Positions 9,252-18,634 of a stretch of DNA of 64,000 nucleotides are shown here, piece after piece. Positions within the stretch are counted from its first letter, which is position 1; each line of letters opens with the position of its first letter. The position numbers and the translations under genes are program-made. Source of the DNA: Betaproteobacteria bacterium (lineage in GTDB: Bacteria > Pseudomonadota > Gammaproteobacteria > Burkholderiales > Casimicrobiaceae); the NCBI GenBank assembly GCA_016717855.1, contig JADKEV010000020.1:62001-126000 (forward strand), written 5' to 3'. The notes below the pieces were generated by a model. That model was not told where the DNA came from. It was given only the letters and a program-made list of their open reading frames with translations, and made no database searches.

Positions 9252-9925
9252 TAGTCGTGACCGGCGCCAGTCGCGGACTCGGGCGAGCCATCTGCGCGCG
9301 CCTGATCAGCCTCGAGCATGAGGTGCTGGGCCTGGCGCGTGAGGTCGCTGAGCTGCCGTTTCCGGCGCTGACTTGTGATGTCGCGTCCTACGAGCAGGTT
9401 CGCGCGATTGCACAGACGCTGCGCGGGCGCAGTGAAAAGGTCAGTGCGCTTATCAACACAGCAGGCATTGCCTCGATGAACCTGGCGCTGACGACACCGT
9501 CCGATGTATCCAAACGCATCATCGAGACCAATTTGCTTGGCACGATCTACTGCTGCCAGCTGTTCGGGCCGCTGATGATCCGGAACAAGCTGGGCAGCAT
9601 CATCAATTTCTCGACCATCGCCGTCGCATTGGGATTGAAGGGAGAGTCGATCTATGCCGCATCGAAAGCTGGCGTGGAAGGCTTCACACGCGCATTTGCG
9701 CGCGAAATGTCGGAATTCAACGTGAACGTGAACTGCATCGCGCCCGGGCCAATCGCCACCGACCTGTTGCGTGGTGTATCGAGCGCCCAGATCGCCGAAA
9801 TCGTGTCGCGCCAGATCATCGCACGGCAGTTCACACCGGATGCGGTTTGTGATCTGGTTGAAATGCTGTTGAGTCCGCGTAGTCGAACGCTGTCAGGGGA
9901 GATCCTGCATGTCGGGGGGGTTTGA
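9248..9925 (+). CDS. Short-chain dehydrogenase/reductase (FabG-like)
   Basis: A 225-residue SDR beginning at the GTG that overlaps the previous stop. It shows the cofactor loop TGASRGLGRAI near the N-terminus, INTAGIAS (the NNAG equivalent) near residue 75, the catalytic serine in INFSTIAVALG and YAASKAGVEG carrying the Y-x3-K pair near residue 137, then NCIAPGPIATD. The length is a little short for FabG, mostly through compact loops. Placed between an acyl carrier protein and an adenylating enzyme, it could reduce a carrier-bound beta-ketoacyl group or oxidise a hydroxy group on an activated substituent; the substrate is inference. Confidence 0.85.
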   Translation: MIVVTGASRGLGRAICARLISLEHEVLGLAREVAELPFPALTCDVASYEQVRAIAQTLRGRSEKVSALINTAGIASMNLALTTPSDVSKRIIETNLLGTIYCCQLFGPLMIRNKLGSIINFSTIAVALGLKGESIYAASKAGVEGFTRAFAREMSEFNVNVNCIAPGPIATDLLRGVSSAQIAEIVSRQIIARQFTPDAVCDLVEMLLSPRSRTLSGEILHVGGV

Positions 9926-10985
9926 TGGGGCTGGTCGGGCGACTTGAGCGTAGCTGGGCAGAGCGGCCCTACCCATTTCTTGTGCATGGTGAGGTGGCGC
10001 TGCATTTTGGCGATCTGGCCGGGCGGGCGCCCGAGTTTCTGGCGCAGGTTCAGCCGGGCGAGGTGGTGGCTCTGGTGGGCGACTTTGAACCGGTATCGAT
10101 CAACTGTCTGCTACAACTGATCGAGAGATGCGCCATCATTGTCCCGCTTACGGCGGCGACGGCTCAGGATCACGAGTACTTCTTCGAGGCTGCCCTGGTT
10201 GATGTCGTGATCTCACCGGCCGGTCTGACGCGCCGAGTTCACAGCGCCAAGCATGCACTGATCGACACACTCAGGCGTAGCGGCCATCCGGGCTTGGTTC
10301 TTTTCTCGAGTGGAACAACTGCGCGGCCGAAAGCCATCCTGCACGATCTAACTCATTTCTTGCAGCGCTTCGAAACGCCGCGGCCAGCCCTGCGCACACT
10401 CAATTTTCTGCTATTCGACCATATCGGTGGACTCAACACGCTGCTGCACACGCTGTTCAATGGTGGCACGGTGGTAGCAATTGCTGAGCGCAATGTCAGT
10501 GAGGTGCTGCAGGCATGCCGGCAGCATGAGGTTGAATTGCTGCCGGCCACTCCAACGTTCTTGCGCATGCTGTTGATTAGCGGCGCCATCGAACACGATT
10601 TTCCGACCAGCTTGAAGGTTATCACGTACGGGACCGGGGCTGGTATGACACCAAGGACCTGGTGGAAGAGCGCAATGGCTCATTCAAGGTCACTGGTCGG
10701 TCGACCGACGTAATCAATGTTGGCGGACTCAAGTTCATGCCGGCAGAAGTCGAGCGAATCGCGCTGCAATTTCCGCCCGTGGCGTTTGCCACGGCGTATG
10801 GGCGAAACAACCCCATAACGGGGCAACATGTCGAATTGACTGTACAGGCCCGAAACGGCGTTGAACTGAAGTTGGCCGAATTGCGGGCCTATCTTGCTGA
10901 ACGATTGCAGCCTCATATGCTGCCGCGGCGCGTTCGAATCGATGCGATCACGATTGGTCATCGATTCAAGAAGACCTCAATATAG
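9925..10985 (+). pseudogene. Acyl-CoA-ligase-like AMP-binding enzyme with internal deletion
   Basis: The first frame (9925-10713) has the adenylate-forming signature LVLFSSGTTARPKAIL near residue 110, FDHIGGLNTLLHTLFNGG and VELLPATPTFLRML, reaching ITYGT near 10630. The rest of the family (glycine-rich tail and C-terminal lid) resumes in another frame as GWYDTKDLVEER, KVTGRSTDVINVGG and LKFMPAEVERIA, ending at 10985. Between YGT and GWYDTKD roughly 60-70 residues expected in intact homologues (the A5-A7 stretch) are missing, so this is a deletion plus a frame change near 10635, not a simple one-base slip. The start ATG overlaps the preceding stop (TGATG). As read, no functional ligase can be made. 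Its intact ancestor would have loaded the nearby acyl carrier protein. Confidence 0.75.
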
Positions 10986-11017
10986 TTGCCTTCGTCACTT
11001 TTGCGTGCCAAAGTCAA

Positions 11018-12057
11018 TCAGCTGGTGTCTTCGTCAAAACCGGTCAAATACCAAACATCGGCCTCGAGCGTGCCCAGTACGCCGCTCTCGGCGACGAACA
11101 CGGACCGCCGCTCGGGCCGCGACAGCAGGCCCGACTTGAGCAACTGCTGCTGCACGTCGTCCGATCCCAGACACTCGAACGACATGCTGTATGCGGAGTT
11201 CAAGGAAAGTGCCCGCCGAGTCAGGGCCAGCATTTGCGCAGTAGTCCAGAGGTTCGCGTCGGAGGAGAAGATGTCTCCGACCTCGAACACGTTCTCTATC
11301 AAGCGCCACACCGCGTAGCCGCGAATAATGCCGCTCTTGTCGTGAAATGTACTAAGCCGCCAATGGCCTCGCCCAGGGACGCCGAATCGCCACTTTATCA
11401 TGTGCCTGGAGCGCTCTGACAACAGTACAGAGGCTGGTCGTTGCGCCCACAACAAGTCCAACTCGGGCTCGTCCCAATCGCGTCGTGGCATTCAAGGCGC
11501 TCGGACAGGCGAAGTTCGCGCAGTCGATCACAGAGTAACAGGACAAGGTCGAGCGCCGGTGCAACACAGCGGCCGGCCCAGACAGGCAAATAGCGGGTCA
11601 GGAACTTCTGGCTGCGTAACGGCTTGGCAAAGCGCTGAAATGCACCCAGTTGGCGAAAACCGGCAGCCGCAAACACCGGTGCTGCGCTTGTGTTCGGCAG
11701 TCCATAGCAGAAATCGAAGCGACTTGCGGCGACACGCGCGCCCTCTCGCAGCAGTCGCATGGCGGGGCCCAGTGATCGATGCTCGATGTTCACAACAAAG
11801 TCGACCGCCGTGACGGCCCGAATCCGATGCCTGCCCAATTGAAAGTACCTTGAATGCAGCCCCAGGCTGCCTTGAGGTTCCAGCTGACCAGTTACAAGCA
11901 GGGCCAGCAGGGTAGAGCCTGGTGCCGGATTCTCAACGTACCCCAGACGCAACTTTGTGCGCGCGCCAACATCGTCATAGCCGTGCAAATTGGCCGCCCA
12001 GAGCGAGGCAATGGGCTCGGGGTTCGAGAAGTCGGATTCAACAATGATGTAGTTCAT
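11018..12057 (-). pseudogene. GNAT-like acyltransferase, frameshifted (paralogue of the neighbour)
   Basis: The N-terminal part (starting MNYIIVESDFSNPEPIASLW at 12057) and the C-terminal part (11018 to about 11491) lie in different frames. Joined, they match the next upstream gene over its full length: AVDFVVNIEHRSLGPAM with ADFVVNVAHRSLWPAL, FCYGLPNTSAAPVF with LIYGFPNPKAVTVC, LLSERSRHMIKWRF with MLSERSSEMLHWRF, and PERRSVFV with PERRSMFI. The junction is near 11487-11489, where a third G (plus strand) would restore the frame. Probable role by fold: acyl transfer to an EPS sugar or amino sugar, perhaps using an ACP-bound or CoA-bound donor. Convergent with the broken acyl-CoA-ligase, with about 30 nt between them. 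Confidence 0.7.
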
Positions 12058-12287
12058 GAGCATGCACAAATCGTACGCACCAGCCTGGGGAGAAAGCATC
12101 CGTTGAGCTGCAAATTGCCATTTCTAACGCTAACCGCAAATCAACTGCGACGATCGACTTGCGGCGTTCGAGGCAGAATGGCCGCATCAGTTGCACTTTC
12201 GCTCGAGCAATCGGTCGCTGCAATCGCCGCAGGTTCATTGACCACTGATCAACAGGAAGCGGCTTCTGAGCCCACACTGAGTCGGTA

Positions 12288-13388
12288 TCATTGGGTGGCC
12301 CACGGACCCGGGTGAGGGTCCGCGTCATCATCGAAGCCGGTGATGTACCAACTGTCTTGCGCTTCGAGCCCCGGCGGCAGCACCTTGGAAATGAACATCG
12401 AACGCCGCTCCGGGCGCGGGCCCAGGCCCGCTCGCCGGATTTGCTCGGTCACCTGGCGCGCACCAAAAAACTCAACTGAGACAGTCCGCATGCCCTCGGC
12501 GCGGGCGATCTCGACAAAGGCGCGTAACAACGGCGCCGTCCAACGCGCCGGCTCGGCGGCAAAGAAGTCGCCAACCTCGGCGAGACCCTGTTGATTGCGC
12601 CAGACTACGTAGCCTTGCGCGATGTTCTGGGCATCGCTGGCAAGACACAGCCGCCAATCGCCACGACCCGGTGCAGCAAAGCGCCAATGCAGCATTTCGC
12701 TACTGCGCTCCGATAACATCAGCGTCTCGGGTCGACGCGACCACAGCGCATCAATGGCTGGGTGGGCCCAATCGATCGGCTTGCACACCAGTTGCTCCAT
12801 CGCCACAAGTCGGTACAGGCCGTCGCGAACGCGCAAGGCACTGTCGACGAACAGTGCGGCCGTGTGCGCAAGCCAGACCGGCATGCGTCGCGACAAGAAC
12901 ACCCGACTGGCCAAAGGTGTGGCATAGCGCCGAATCTGACCGAAGCGCTTGAGCCCACCACGCTCGCAGACTGTCACGGCCTTTGGGTTGGGGAACCCGT
13001 AGATCAGTTCAAAGCGTCCAGCGCCCATCTGGGTGCAGTGCTGCATCAGAAGCAAGGCCGGCCAAAGTGAGCGATGTGCCACATTGACCACGAAGTCGGC
13101 CAGCCCGGCTCCTCGTAGTGGCCGCTTCCCCAACCAGAATCGGCGCGTATGCAGACCTTGCGCACCTTGAGCTTGTTGTTCACCCTGGACCATCAGCAAC
13201 TGCACACTGGCGCCACCGGCAGGGTTGTCGCGATAGCCGAGGGACAACTTGGTGTTGGCGCTATGCAGGTCATGGCCAGCGAGATTCTCGGCCCATAGCG
13301 CCGCGATTGACGCTGCGTCGACATCGAGGTCGGCCTCGCGGACAGAATAGCCCCCATGGGCCCGCGGTGGCTGCCGCATGTTTGTCAT
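12288..13388 (-). CDS. GNAT-like acyltransferase
   Basis: A 366-residue protein of two GNAT-like halves. The N-terminal half includes AASIAALWAENLAGHD and LADFVVNVAHRSLWPALLLMQ, then LIYGFPNPKAVTVCERGGLKRFG, the usual strand-loop-helix of an acetyltransferase fold. The C-terminal half has MLHWRFAAPGRGDWRL and AQGYVVWRN. The start is taken at the ATG (13388) overlapping the stop of the methyltransferase by ATGA; the frame extends upstream without family similarity. It is a tandem duplicate of the adjacent frameshifted gene, so this copy may be the working one. Such proteins in EPS loci are thought to acylate sugar residues; the substrate is not known. Confidence 0.7.
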   Translation of the reverse strand: MTNMRQPPRAHGGYSVREADLDVDAASIAALWAENLAGHDLHSANTKLSLGYRDNPAGGASVQLLMVQGEQQAQGAQGLHTRRFWLGKRPLRGAGLADFVVNVAHRSLWPALLLMQHCTQMGAGRFELIYGFPNPKAVTVCERGGLKRFGQIRRYATPLASRVFLSRRMPVWLAHTAALFVDSALRVRDGLYRLVAMEQLVCKPIDWAHPAIDALWSRRPETLMLSERSSEMLHWRFAAPGRGDWRLCLASDAQNIAQGYVVWRNQQGLAEVGDFFAAEPARWTAPLLRAFVEIARAEGMRTVSVEFFGARQVTEQIRRAGLGPRPERRSMFISKVLPPGLEAQDSWYITGFDDDADPHPGPWATQ

Positions 13389-14314
13389 GAAGAGTCGCCT
13401 GCTTGGGCCACAAAGGTGACCGAGGTCGTGCATAGTTCATCGGCACTGTAATGCTGAAACTCCGGGGCTATCGGGGTGTGCGGCAAATTCTCCAACAGAT
13501 CCTGCCTGAGGGTCCGTTTTTGACTCACCACGCGCAATCCGGCGCCTTCGGCGGCAGCCGTAAAGTCTCTGGGGCGAAGCCGGTTCTGAAAAAGCAGCTC
13601 GTTGTTCCAGCGTCGCCACTGCCGCGTTGTGAATCGCAAATAGTGAATTGGCGTGATCGACCGGTCGAAATAGGCATAGTGATCGCCGCAGTTCACGCTG
13701 TGCAACACAAGCCCACCATCACTGAGCAGGCGTGCCGACTCGTTCATCAGTGCCGCCAACTGGGATTTGGTGACATGCTCAAGCACGCTGTTGGAGAACA
13801 CCAAATCGACCGCGCCTGCGGCCAAACCGGTGCAGCTGGCGTCGGCGGGCGCGTGGTATTCGATGCCCGCGCGTTGCAGAATGCCTTGGCCGTCCGTGGC
13901 GGCGCTCAACCACGCATGACGCGAGACGACCTCGCTCAGCGGCTGCCCGCATGCCTGCGCCAGTTCGCTTAGTTGTGGCTCCAGCTGCCGCAACACCGTT
14001 GAGGCGGCACGCGGGATCAAGTGACGATGCAGATCGTAGCTGTGCACCTGACGGGCGCCGGCCAGCGCAAAGCACAAGGGCAACACGGGCAGCCATCCTG
14101 TGCCGATTTCCATTAGGACCCTATCCCTCACTCCAAACTTCTGGCGCTGTAGCATACTCATCAAAGTCAGCCAGTCGGCACGGAATTTGAGGTCGATATG
14201 TCGAGCTTCGTCAGTGCGGCCCCCCAGCAAGGATTGCAGCAAGCTGTTGAGCCGTGCCCCCGCCGGCAGTCTCGACAGGACACCTTGAATGCAGCCTTTG
14301 ATGCGCCAGTTCAT
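13385..14314 (-). CDS. Class I SAM-dependent methyltransferase
   Basis: A 309-residue protein with the SAM-binding motif I as VLMEIGTGWLPVLPL near residue 66 and a motif around VDLVFSNSVLEHVTKSQL near residue 172, followed by GGLVLHSVNCGDHYAYFD. The stretch SITPIHYLRFTTRQWRRWNNELLFQNRLRP is typical of a group of methyltransferases found in polysaccharide loci. It starts MNWRIKGCIQG and overlaps the GNAT gene downstream by ATGA, so the two (and the frameshifted paralogue) form one minus-strand unit. Likely role: methylation of a sugar or of an attached acyl or amino group; the acceptor is not visible. Confidence 0.8.
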   Translation of the reverse strand: MNWRIKGCIQGVLSRLPAGARLNSLLQSLLGGRTDEARHIDLKFRADWLTLMSMLQRQKFGVRDRVLMEIGTGWLPVLPLCFALAGARQVHSYDLHRHLIPRAASTVLRQLEPQLSELAQACGQPLSEVVSRHAWLSAATDGQGILQRAGIEYHAPADASCTGLAAGAVDLVFSNSVLEHVTKSQLAALMNESARLLSDGGLVLHSVNCGDHYAYFDRSITPIHYLRFTTRQWRRWNNELLFQNRLRPRDFTAAAEGAGLRVVSQKRTLRQDLLENLPHTPIAPEFQHYSADELCTTSVTFVAQAGDSS

Positions 14315-14801
14315 GGCTGTGATGTAAGTATGTGTGCTTTGTGAATACGGTTAGACATGGGCAAATAGCCCATCAAGTGCAGGAGCCTCTCCAGAAAATC
14401 GTGAGTCGTGGTCAACCGCATCGGATTACCGGTCATTGTACCGACCCCCGATCGCCGCATTCCGGTCAATCCCGACCTGCCCCTCAAGACGTAAAGACGG
14501 CTTAGGCAGGCACCGTTTCGCAGCAAGGGAATTGCTCGGTCCCTCTGCAGCGGGGATATGCCAATCATCGGTCGATGCCCGGACCCATCCTTGGCGCCGG
14601 ATTCACTGGCAGCAAGCCCCATTTTTGAGTCTGACAGGAACGGGATGTTCAACTACGCGGCCCCAAGTATCCTCGGGTGCGGCACCTCAGTCAATTTCCA
14701 ATTCTCATCTTTGATCCGCTTGCAATGGCGGTGTTGTGCTGCGCCTACGCGCCCGAGGGAAAACAATGGTCGAGTGCAGGCCAGGAACCGGCGGTCCAGG
14801 T
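14315..14801 (+). other. Intergenic region, no gene supported
   Basis: About 490 nt between two minus-strand genes. Short open frames occur on both strands (for example 14311-14652 minus, 14436-14714 plus), but none has family similarity or a ribosome-binding site I would trust. It must contain the promoter for the methyltransferase/GNAT unit; I cannot point to a convincing -35/-10 pair. Confidence 0.4.
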
Positions 14802-15758
14802 TCACCGGTGGCGGGGGCGGACGTGAAGTACTCCCCGCGCCAGATTGATCCAACCTTCGATTCGGGTCGGATCATCCTTCACCGATGCCAAGAGAAGACG
14901 TCGAGCTTCCGCCCACTGGCCAAGTGCCAATCTAGACCAGCCGCCCTGAAGGGCCAAGCGTGCCATTGCCTTGCGCACAAATGGTCTGGATCGCAACTGC
15001 GGGTTCTCGGCGAGAAACTCATCGTAAACCTCGCGCTCGCGGTTCAACCACGTACCGTCTCCGAGTTGCTCCGACATGAGACTGTCGGGATGATGTCGCC
15101 GCTCGAGCAGCGGTTCCTCGAGATAACCGATCGGCCCAAGCATGGCGACTCGCAACCACAAGCCAAAGTCCTCGCCCATCCGGCGATGGGGATCCATTCC
15201 CGCGGTTTCGGCGAGCGTCGTGCGGCGTAACATGACCGTGGAACAACCGACGCAGTTCTCGAAAAACAGCTTCTCGAACGGGATGCGGTTCCCGACCACC
15301 ACTCCCTTTTGGCGAGCAGTCTTCATCGGCTTCAGAAGATCGCCCTCAAGCAACAAGATATCCGTGAAAACAAGCACCACGTCGGGATATGCCTCGAAAA
15401 ACTTCACCTGTTTATCCAGCTTTTCGGGTCGCCAGCGATCATCGGCATCGATGTAGGCAACAAACTCACCGCGCGCATATTGCGCTGCGCGGTTTCGCGC
15501 GCCGCCCGGTCCCGTGTTCGCCTGCCTGATGAGGACGATGTCATCGGTGCGCGCCGGCGAAACCGGAACCGGCGATCCGTCATCAACTACTATCACTTCC
15601 CAGTCTTTGAACGTCTGCGCGCGGACGCTTTCCAATGCTTCGTCGAGCCACAAGATACCAGGCCCTGGCTTTCCGAACCAAGCAGGAATGATCACGCTCA
15701 CCCGAGGATTCGCAGTGACCCGTTCTCCGCGTCGTACCGTGAGATTGGGCTCAACCAT
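14802..15758 (-). CDS. Glycosyltransferase family 2
   Basis: A GT2 enzyme of about 318 residues from the ATG at 15758 (a TTG at 15770 is in frame). It has PRVSVIIPAWFG, VIVVDDGSP, NTGPGGARNRAAQYARGEFVAYIDADDRW (nucleotide-binding DxD region), CSTVMLRR and GEDFGLWLRVAM (acceptor-side ED motif). A C-terminal helical tail (ARLALQGGWSRLALGQWAEA) resembles a short tetratricopeptide-like segment, and the GT2 at 54925 has a similar tail. Probable role: addition of a sugar in EPS assembly, or a side branch. It lies downstream of the heparinase-like gene on the same strand. Confidence 0.88.
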   Translation of the reverse strand: MVEPNLTVRRGERVTANPRVSVIIPAWFGKPGPGILWLDEALESVRAQTFKDWEVIVVDDGSPVPVSPARTDDIVLIRQANTGPGGARNRAAQYARGEFVAYIDADDRWRPEKLDKQVKFFEAYPDVVLVFTDILLLEGDLLKPMKTARQKGVVVGNRIPFEKLFFENCVGCSTVMLRRTTLAETAGMDPHRRMGEDFGLWLRVAMLGPIGYLEEPLLERRHHPDSLMSEQLGDGTWLNREREVYDEFLAENPQLRSRPFVRKAMARLALQGGWSRLALGQWAEARRLLLASVKDDPTRIEGWINLARGVLHVRPRHR

Positions 15759-15827
15759 TGCCGGCGACAAACTTACACGATGACATGCATGAAGTCATCC
15801 GCGCTTCAGGACGCGGTTTGCCATTGC

Positions 15828-15843
15828 ATGTGGCGCGCCACAT
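15828..15843. promoter_or_regulatory. Perfect 16-bp palindrome upstream of the GT2 gene
   Basis: The sequence ATGTGGCGCGCCACAT is its own reverse complement. It lies about 70 nt upstream of the GT2 start (15758, minus strand) and 50 nt downstream of the heparinase-like stop. Perfect even-length palindromes of this size are typical of dimeric repressor sites, but no regulator in the window can be tied to it, and a chance occurrence is possible. Confidence 0.35.
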
Positions 15844-15892
15844 CAGCTCTGACAGCGGACGGATTCAGCATTCGAACCAAGGCTCCCACATG

Positions 15893-18634
15893 CTACGGCA
15901 TCATCGATTGAATGTACGCCTCAATTTGCGCCACCGATCGTGTGGCTCCCGGTCCAATCGCTCCGTCGGTGAGCATTGCCCCCCTCATGCCGAAAATGTA
16001 ACGGATCAGCATCAGCCCGTCGGTCAGGGCATCAACCTGGCTGTTGCCGTCTACGTCCATCGCATTGAGGGATTGAATGTACGTCTCTATCTCCGCCGCC
16101 GTTCGTGTGGCTCCCGGTCCAATCGCTCCGTCGGTCAGTGTCGCCCCCTTCATGCCAAACATGTGACGGATCAGCATCAGCCCATCAGTCAGTGCATCAA
16201 CCTGGGCGTTGCCGTCTACGTCCATCACACTGGGAGCATTGGTGGTGACGTTGAACGCTCCGCTCACGCCGCCAATGCTAAGGGTGGCGGTGGTCATGGT
16301 GTTGAAGCTGGCCGATGTAGTCTGTCGCACCGCCACGTTCTGGCCCGGATTGAGCGTCCCGGCCGTCGTCACAAACGCGCCCCCATTGATTCTATAGCTG
16401 CCGCCAGCGCTGACGCTGATCGCTGCGGGTGCGTTGTAGCCCGTCGGGGTGATGGTGTTCGAGATCGCCGCCGCACTGAGGGCCAGGCCGGTCTGGGCCG
16501 CGAAGCCGAAGGCGTCCGGCGTCGTATCCGGGGCCGCGCCCAATACGCTCGGTACTGTAATCGTTGTCGGCAGTGGTTCCGAGAGCACTACCTGGTTGGC
16601 GGCATTACGAATCTCGATGGTCCCGCCTTGGGTGGCCAAATTGAAATTGAGGTTGACCGTTCGTCCGTCCGCAAGGGCCAACGTGACGGCCCCGGCATTG
16701 ACACCCAGAGTAGCCGTGTTCACCGCGTTGTCCACCGACAAGACATTCAGGAACTGCGTGAGGGTGTTGGCTGGGACGTTGGCAATGGCTGACTCGAGCC
16801 TGAATCCGCCATTGTAGTAGCTGGTGTGACCACTCCCGCTTGTATCCGGATACGCTGTCACCATGTTGGTTGCGGCGAGAACGCTCGAAGTGGGCGCCAG
16901 CGCAAACAACTTGAGGCTGCTTCCCCCGCTGTTGGTATATGTGGCGGTCCGATTGGCGGAATTGATCGCAGGCGGCCCCTCCAGCGGCAACAAGAAGCAC
17001 TTGGTGGTAGTTCCCGCCGTGTATTTGGCGCGATCGAACACAACCACTGTATCCGGGTGGATGAACAGCATCTCCCGGTCTGATTGAACGGTATTGGGGA
17101 ACAGGTTGCCGGGGCTCGAACTTACGTACGTGTAACCCGGCTTCACCGCCATGGCGGTCAATGTTGCCGAACCTTCACCCATGGGGATCATCGTGGCGTC
17201 GATGGTCGCAAGGCTGGCGCCATTGGTGGATTGGGTCACCAGGGCGTGGTTGTACTGATCCTGTTCAATTCCGCTAAAGGAATGCGTGTTGGCATCCGTC
17301 ACCAGCCATCCGTTCTTGTAGAGAAGAAACGACTGCCGATCCTGATGTGCGTGGGACTCTGTATAGGGGCCCGTCAGGAACGTCAACCAGGTAGCGTTGG
17401 AGGTCCAGCTAGTGCGATCGGAGAAAACTCCCGTACCGGACCCATAGAATGCCGTGTTCAGCACTGCGGGCGCGACGGTTTCGGTGCCGGCATACAGGGC
17501 GTCGTACACGAAGTTGAACGAATTCCCCATCTGAGGCACCGAAGTCGCGGCCAGAAAATCCCGGACCGTGCGTGCCATGGGTGTCCCGGCGTAAATGGTC
17601 GCCAACGCCTCCAGCCCCTCGCGGTGATAGTCGTAGAAGGCAGCCGTCTGATCCCGGGAGTGATCGGCAATGGGCGCAAGGTAGGTCGTCCTTCCGGGTG
17701 CGGTGGGCGAGGTCACATGCAGCATGTACGCCATGGTCTCCTGTGCTTGCGGGCTCAAGTCCGCAATGCGTTCCCCCGTTGTTTTCTCCCACAGAAAGTA
17801 AAGGCCGTACAGGGTGCGCAAGGACGTGCCATAGCCGGTGCCTTCGCGGGACCCACCGCCGGCAAGCTGGGCAATGAAGGCGGGTACCAGCTGATTCTGG
17901 AGTTTGGCAAAGCGGAAGCGCTGCAGGAAGCCGTCGGCCATGGTCCGGCCAGGCTCGCCCTTGGACACCAGGCCCCACAACATCGTGGCGCGCAGGAATG
18001 AGTAGTAGTAGTTGTTGAATGGATTGTCGACGGACCATGAACTGCCCGGCGCTCGCAAAGTACCGCTCCAGTTGTAATTATTCGCAGCCGTCCCCGCCCC
18101 CCAATGGTTCGTGTTCTGGTTCCAGACGTTGTCGGTGAACACGTCTGCGTAGTTGCCGAAGTTGAGTTTGTCGGCGGCGGTCAATCTTCCATAACACCAG
18201 TCGTACACCAGAGCGACGCTACCGACCAGGGCCCCGATTTCGAGATAGCTGTCGGCTGCGGCCAAGGGTCTGCCACCATTCGTTATAACAGCAGCCTCGC
18301 TGGTCAGGAAAGCCCTGGTCATCTGAATGGCATGATCGCAGTAGGCGGCACCTGGCGACCCTCCAACTACCACGCCCATGAAGGCTGAATACCACGCTTC
18401 GTAGCCATAATAGTTGGTTCCGCCGACTTGACCGTCAACGATGGTCTTGAAGCGTTTCATCGCATTGTTGCCGCTGGCGGCAAGGGCATTCTGGTACTTG
18501 GTCAATTCCGCGCCAACCAGCAAGACCCGAGGGTGTGTGGCGGGAATGGGGGGCAGTGTCTGCGCAACTCCCAGGCAGGACACCAGTGCCAGCGCCGCGG
18601 CGAGTATTCGGAAAAGTGACTGAGAGGTGTTCAT
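15893..18634 (-). CDS. Secreted heparinase II/III-like protein with C-terminal dockerin-like repeats
   Basis: A 913-residue protein with a signal peptide (LFRILAAALALVSCLGVAQ). The catalytic body, residues about 30-700, carries ADSYLEIGALVGSVALVYDW, NNYYYSFLRATMLWGL, GGGSREGTGYGT, ESHAHQDRQSFLLYKNGW and FSGIEQDQYNHAL. The same blocks occur in the proteins at 49704 and 57163 and match the helical toroid plus beta-sandwich layout of the heparinase II/III family (polysaccharide lyases). A linker region (about 700-800) leads to two 55-residue repeats (804-858, 859-913) starting MDVDGN.QVDALTDGLMLIR. A ribosome-binding site (GGAG) lies six bases before the ATG. Likely cleaves or remodels an acidic EPS outside the cell; the substrate is unknown. 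Confidence 0.82.
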   Translation of the reverse strand: MNTSQSLFRILAAALALVSCLGVAQTLPPIPATHPRVLLVGAELTKYQNALAASGNNAMKRFKTIVDGQVGGTNYYGYEAWYSAFMGVVVGGSPGAAYCDHAIQMTRAFLTSEAAVITNGGRPLAAADSYLEIGALVGSVALVYDWCYGRLTAADKLNFGNYADVFTDNVWNQNTNHWGAGTAANNYNWSGTLRAPGSSWSVDNPFNNYYYSFLRATMLWGLVSKGEPGRTMADGFLQRFRFAKLQNQLVPAFIAQLAGGGSREGTGYGTSLRTLYGLYFLWEKTTGERIADLSPQAQETMAYMLHVTSPTAPGRTTYLAPIADHSRDQTAAFYDYHREGLEALATIYAGTPMARTVRDFLAATSVPQMGNSFNFVYDALYAGTETVAPAVLNTAFYGSGTGVFSDRTSWTSNATWLTFLTGPYTESHAHQDRQSFLLYKNGWLVTDANTHSFSGIEQDQYNHALVTQSTNGASLATIDATMIPMGEGSATLTAMAVKPGYTYVSSSPGNLFPNTVQSDREMLFIHPDTVVVFDRAKYTAGTTTKCFLLPLEGPPAINSANRTATYTNSGGSSLKLFALAPTSSVLAATNMVTAYPDTSGSGHTSYYNGGFRLESAIANVPANTLTQFLNVLSVDNAVNTATLGVNAGAVTLALADGRTVNLNFNLATQGGTIEIRNAANQVVLSEPLPTTITVPSVLGAAPDTTPDAFGFAAQTGLALSAAAISNTITPTGYNAPAAISVSAGGSYRINGGAFVTTAGTLNPGQNVAVRQTTSASFNTMTTATLSIGGVSGAFNVTTNAPSVMDVDGNAQVDALTDGLMLIRHMFGMKGATLTDGAIGPGATRTAAEIETYIQSLNAMDVDGNSQVDALTDGLMLIRYIFGMRGAMLTDGAIGPGATRSVAQIEAYIQSMMP
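15896..16060 (-). repeat. Dockerin-like repeat, copy 2 (165 bp)
   Basis: Second of two direct 165-bp repeats, encoding residues 859-913 of the heparinase-like protein. The calcium-loop-like stretch D-V-D-G-N-x-Q-V-D-A-L-T-D is followed by GLMLIRYIFGM and a GAIGPGATR segment. The two copies share runs of over 30 identical bases, so the duplication is recent or under strong constraint. Confidence 0.8.
16061..16225 (-). repeat. Dockerin-like repeat, copy 1 (165 bp)
   Basis: First copy of the tandem repeat, residues 804-858, beginning MDVDGNAQVDALTDGLMLIR. Compared with classical dockerin type I loops there is one extra residue before the last acidic ligand, so the family assignment is by resemblance only. 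Confidence 0.8.
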
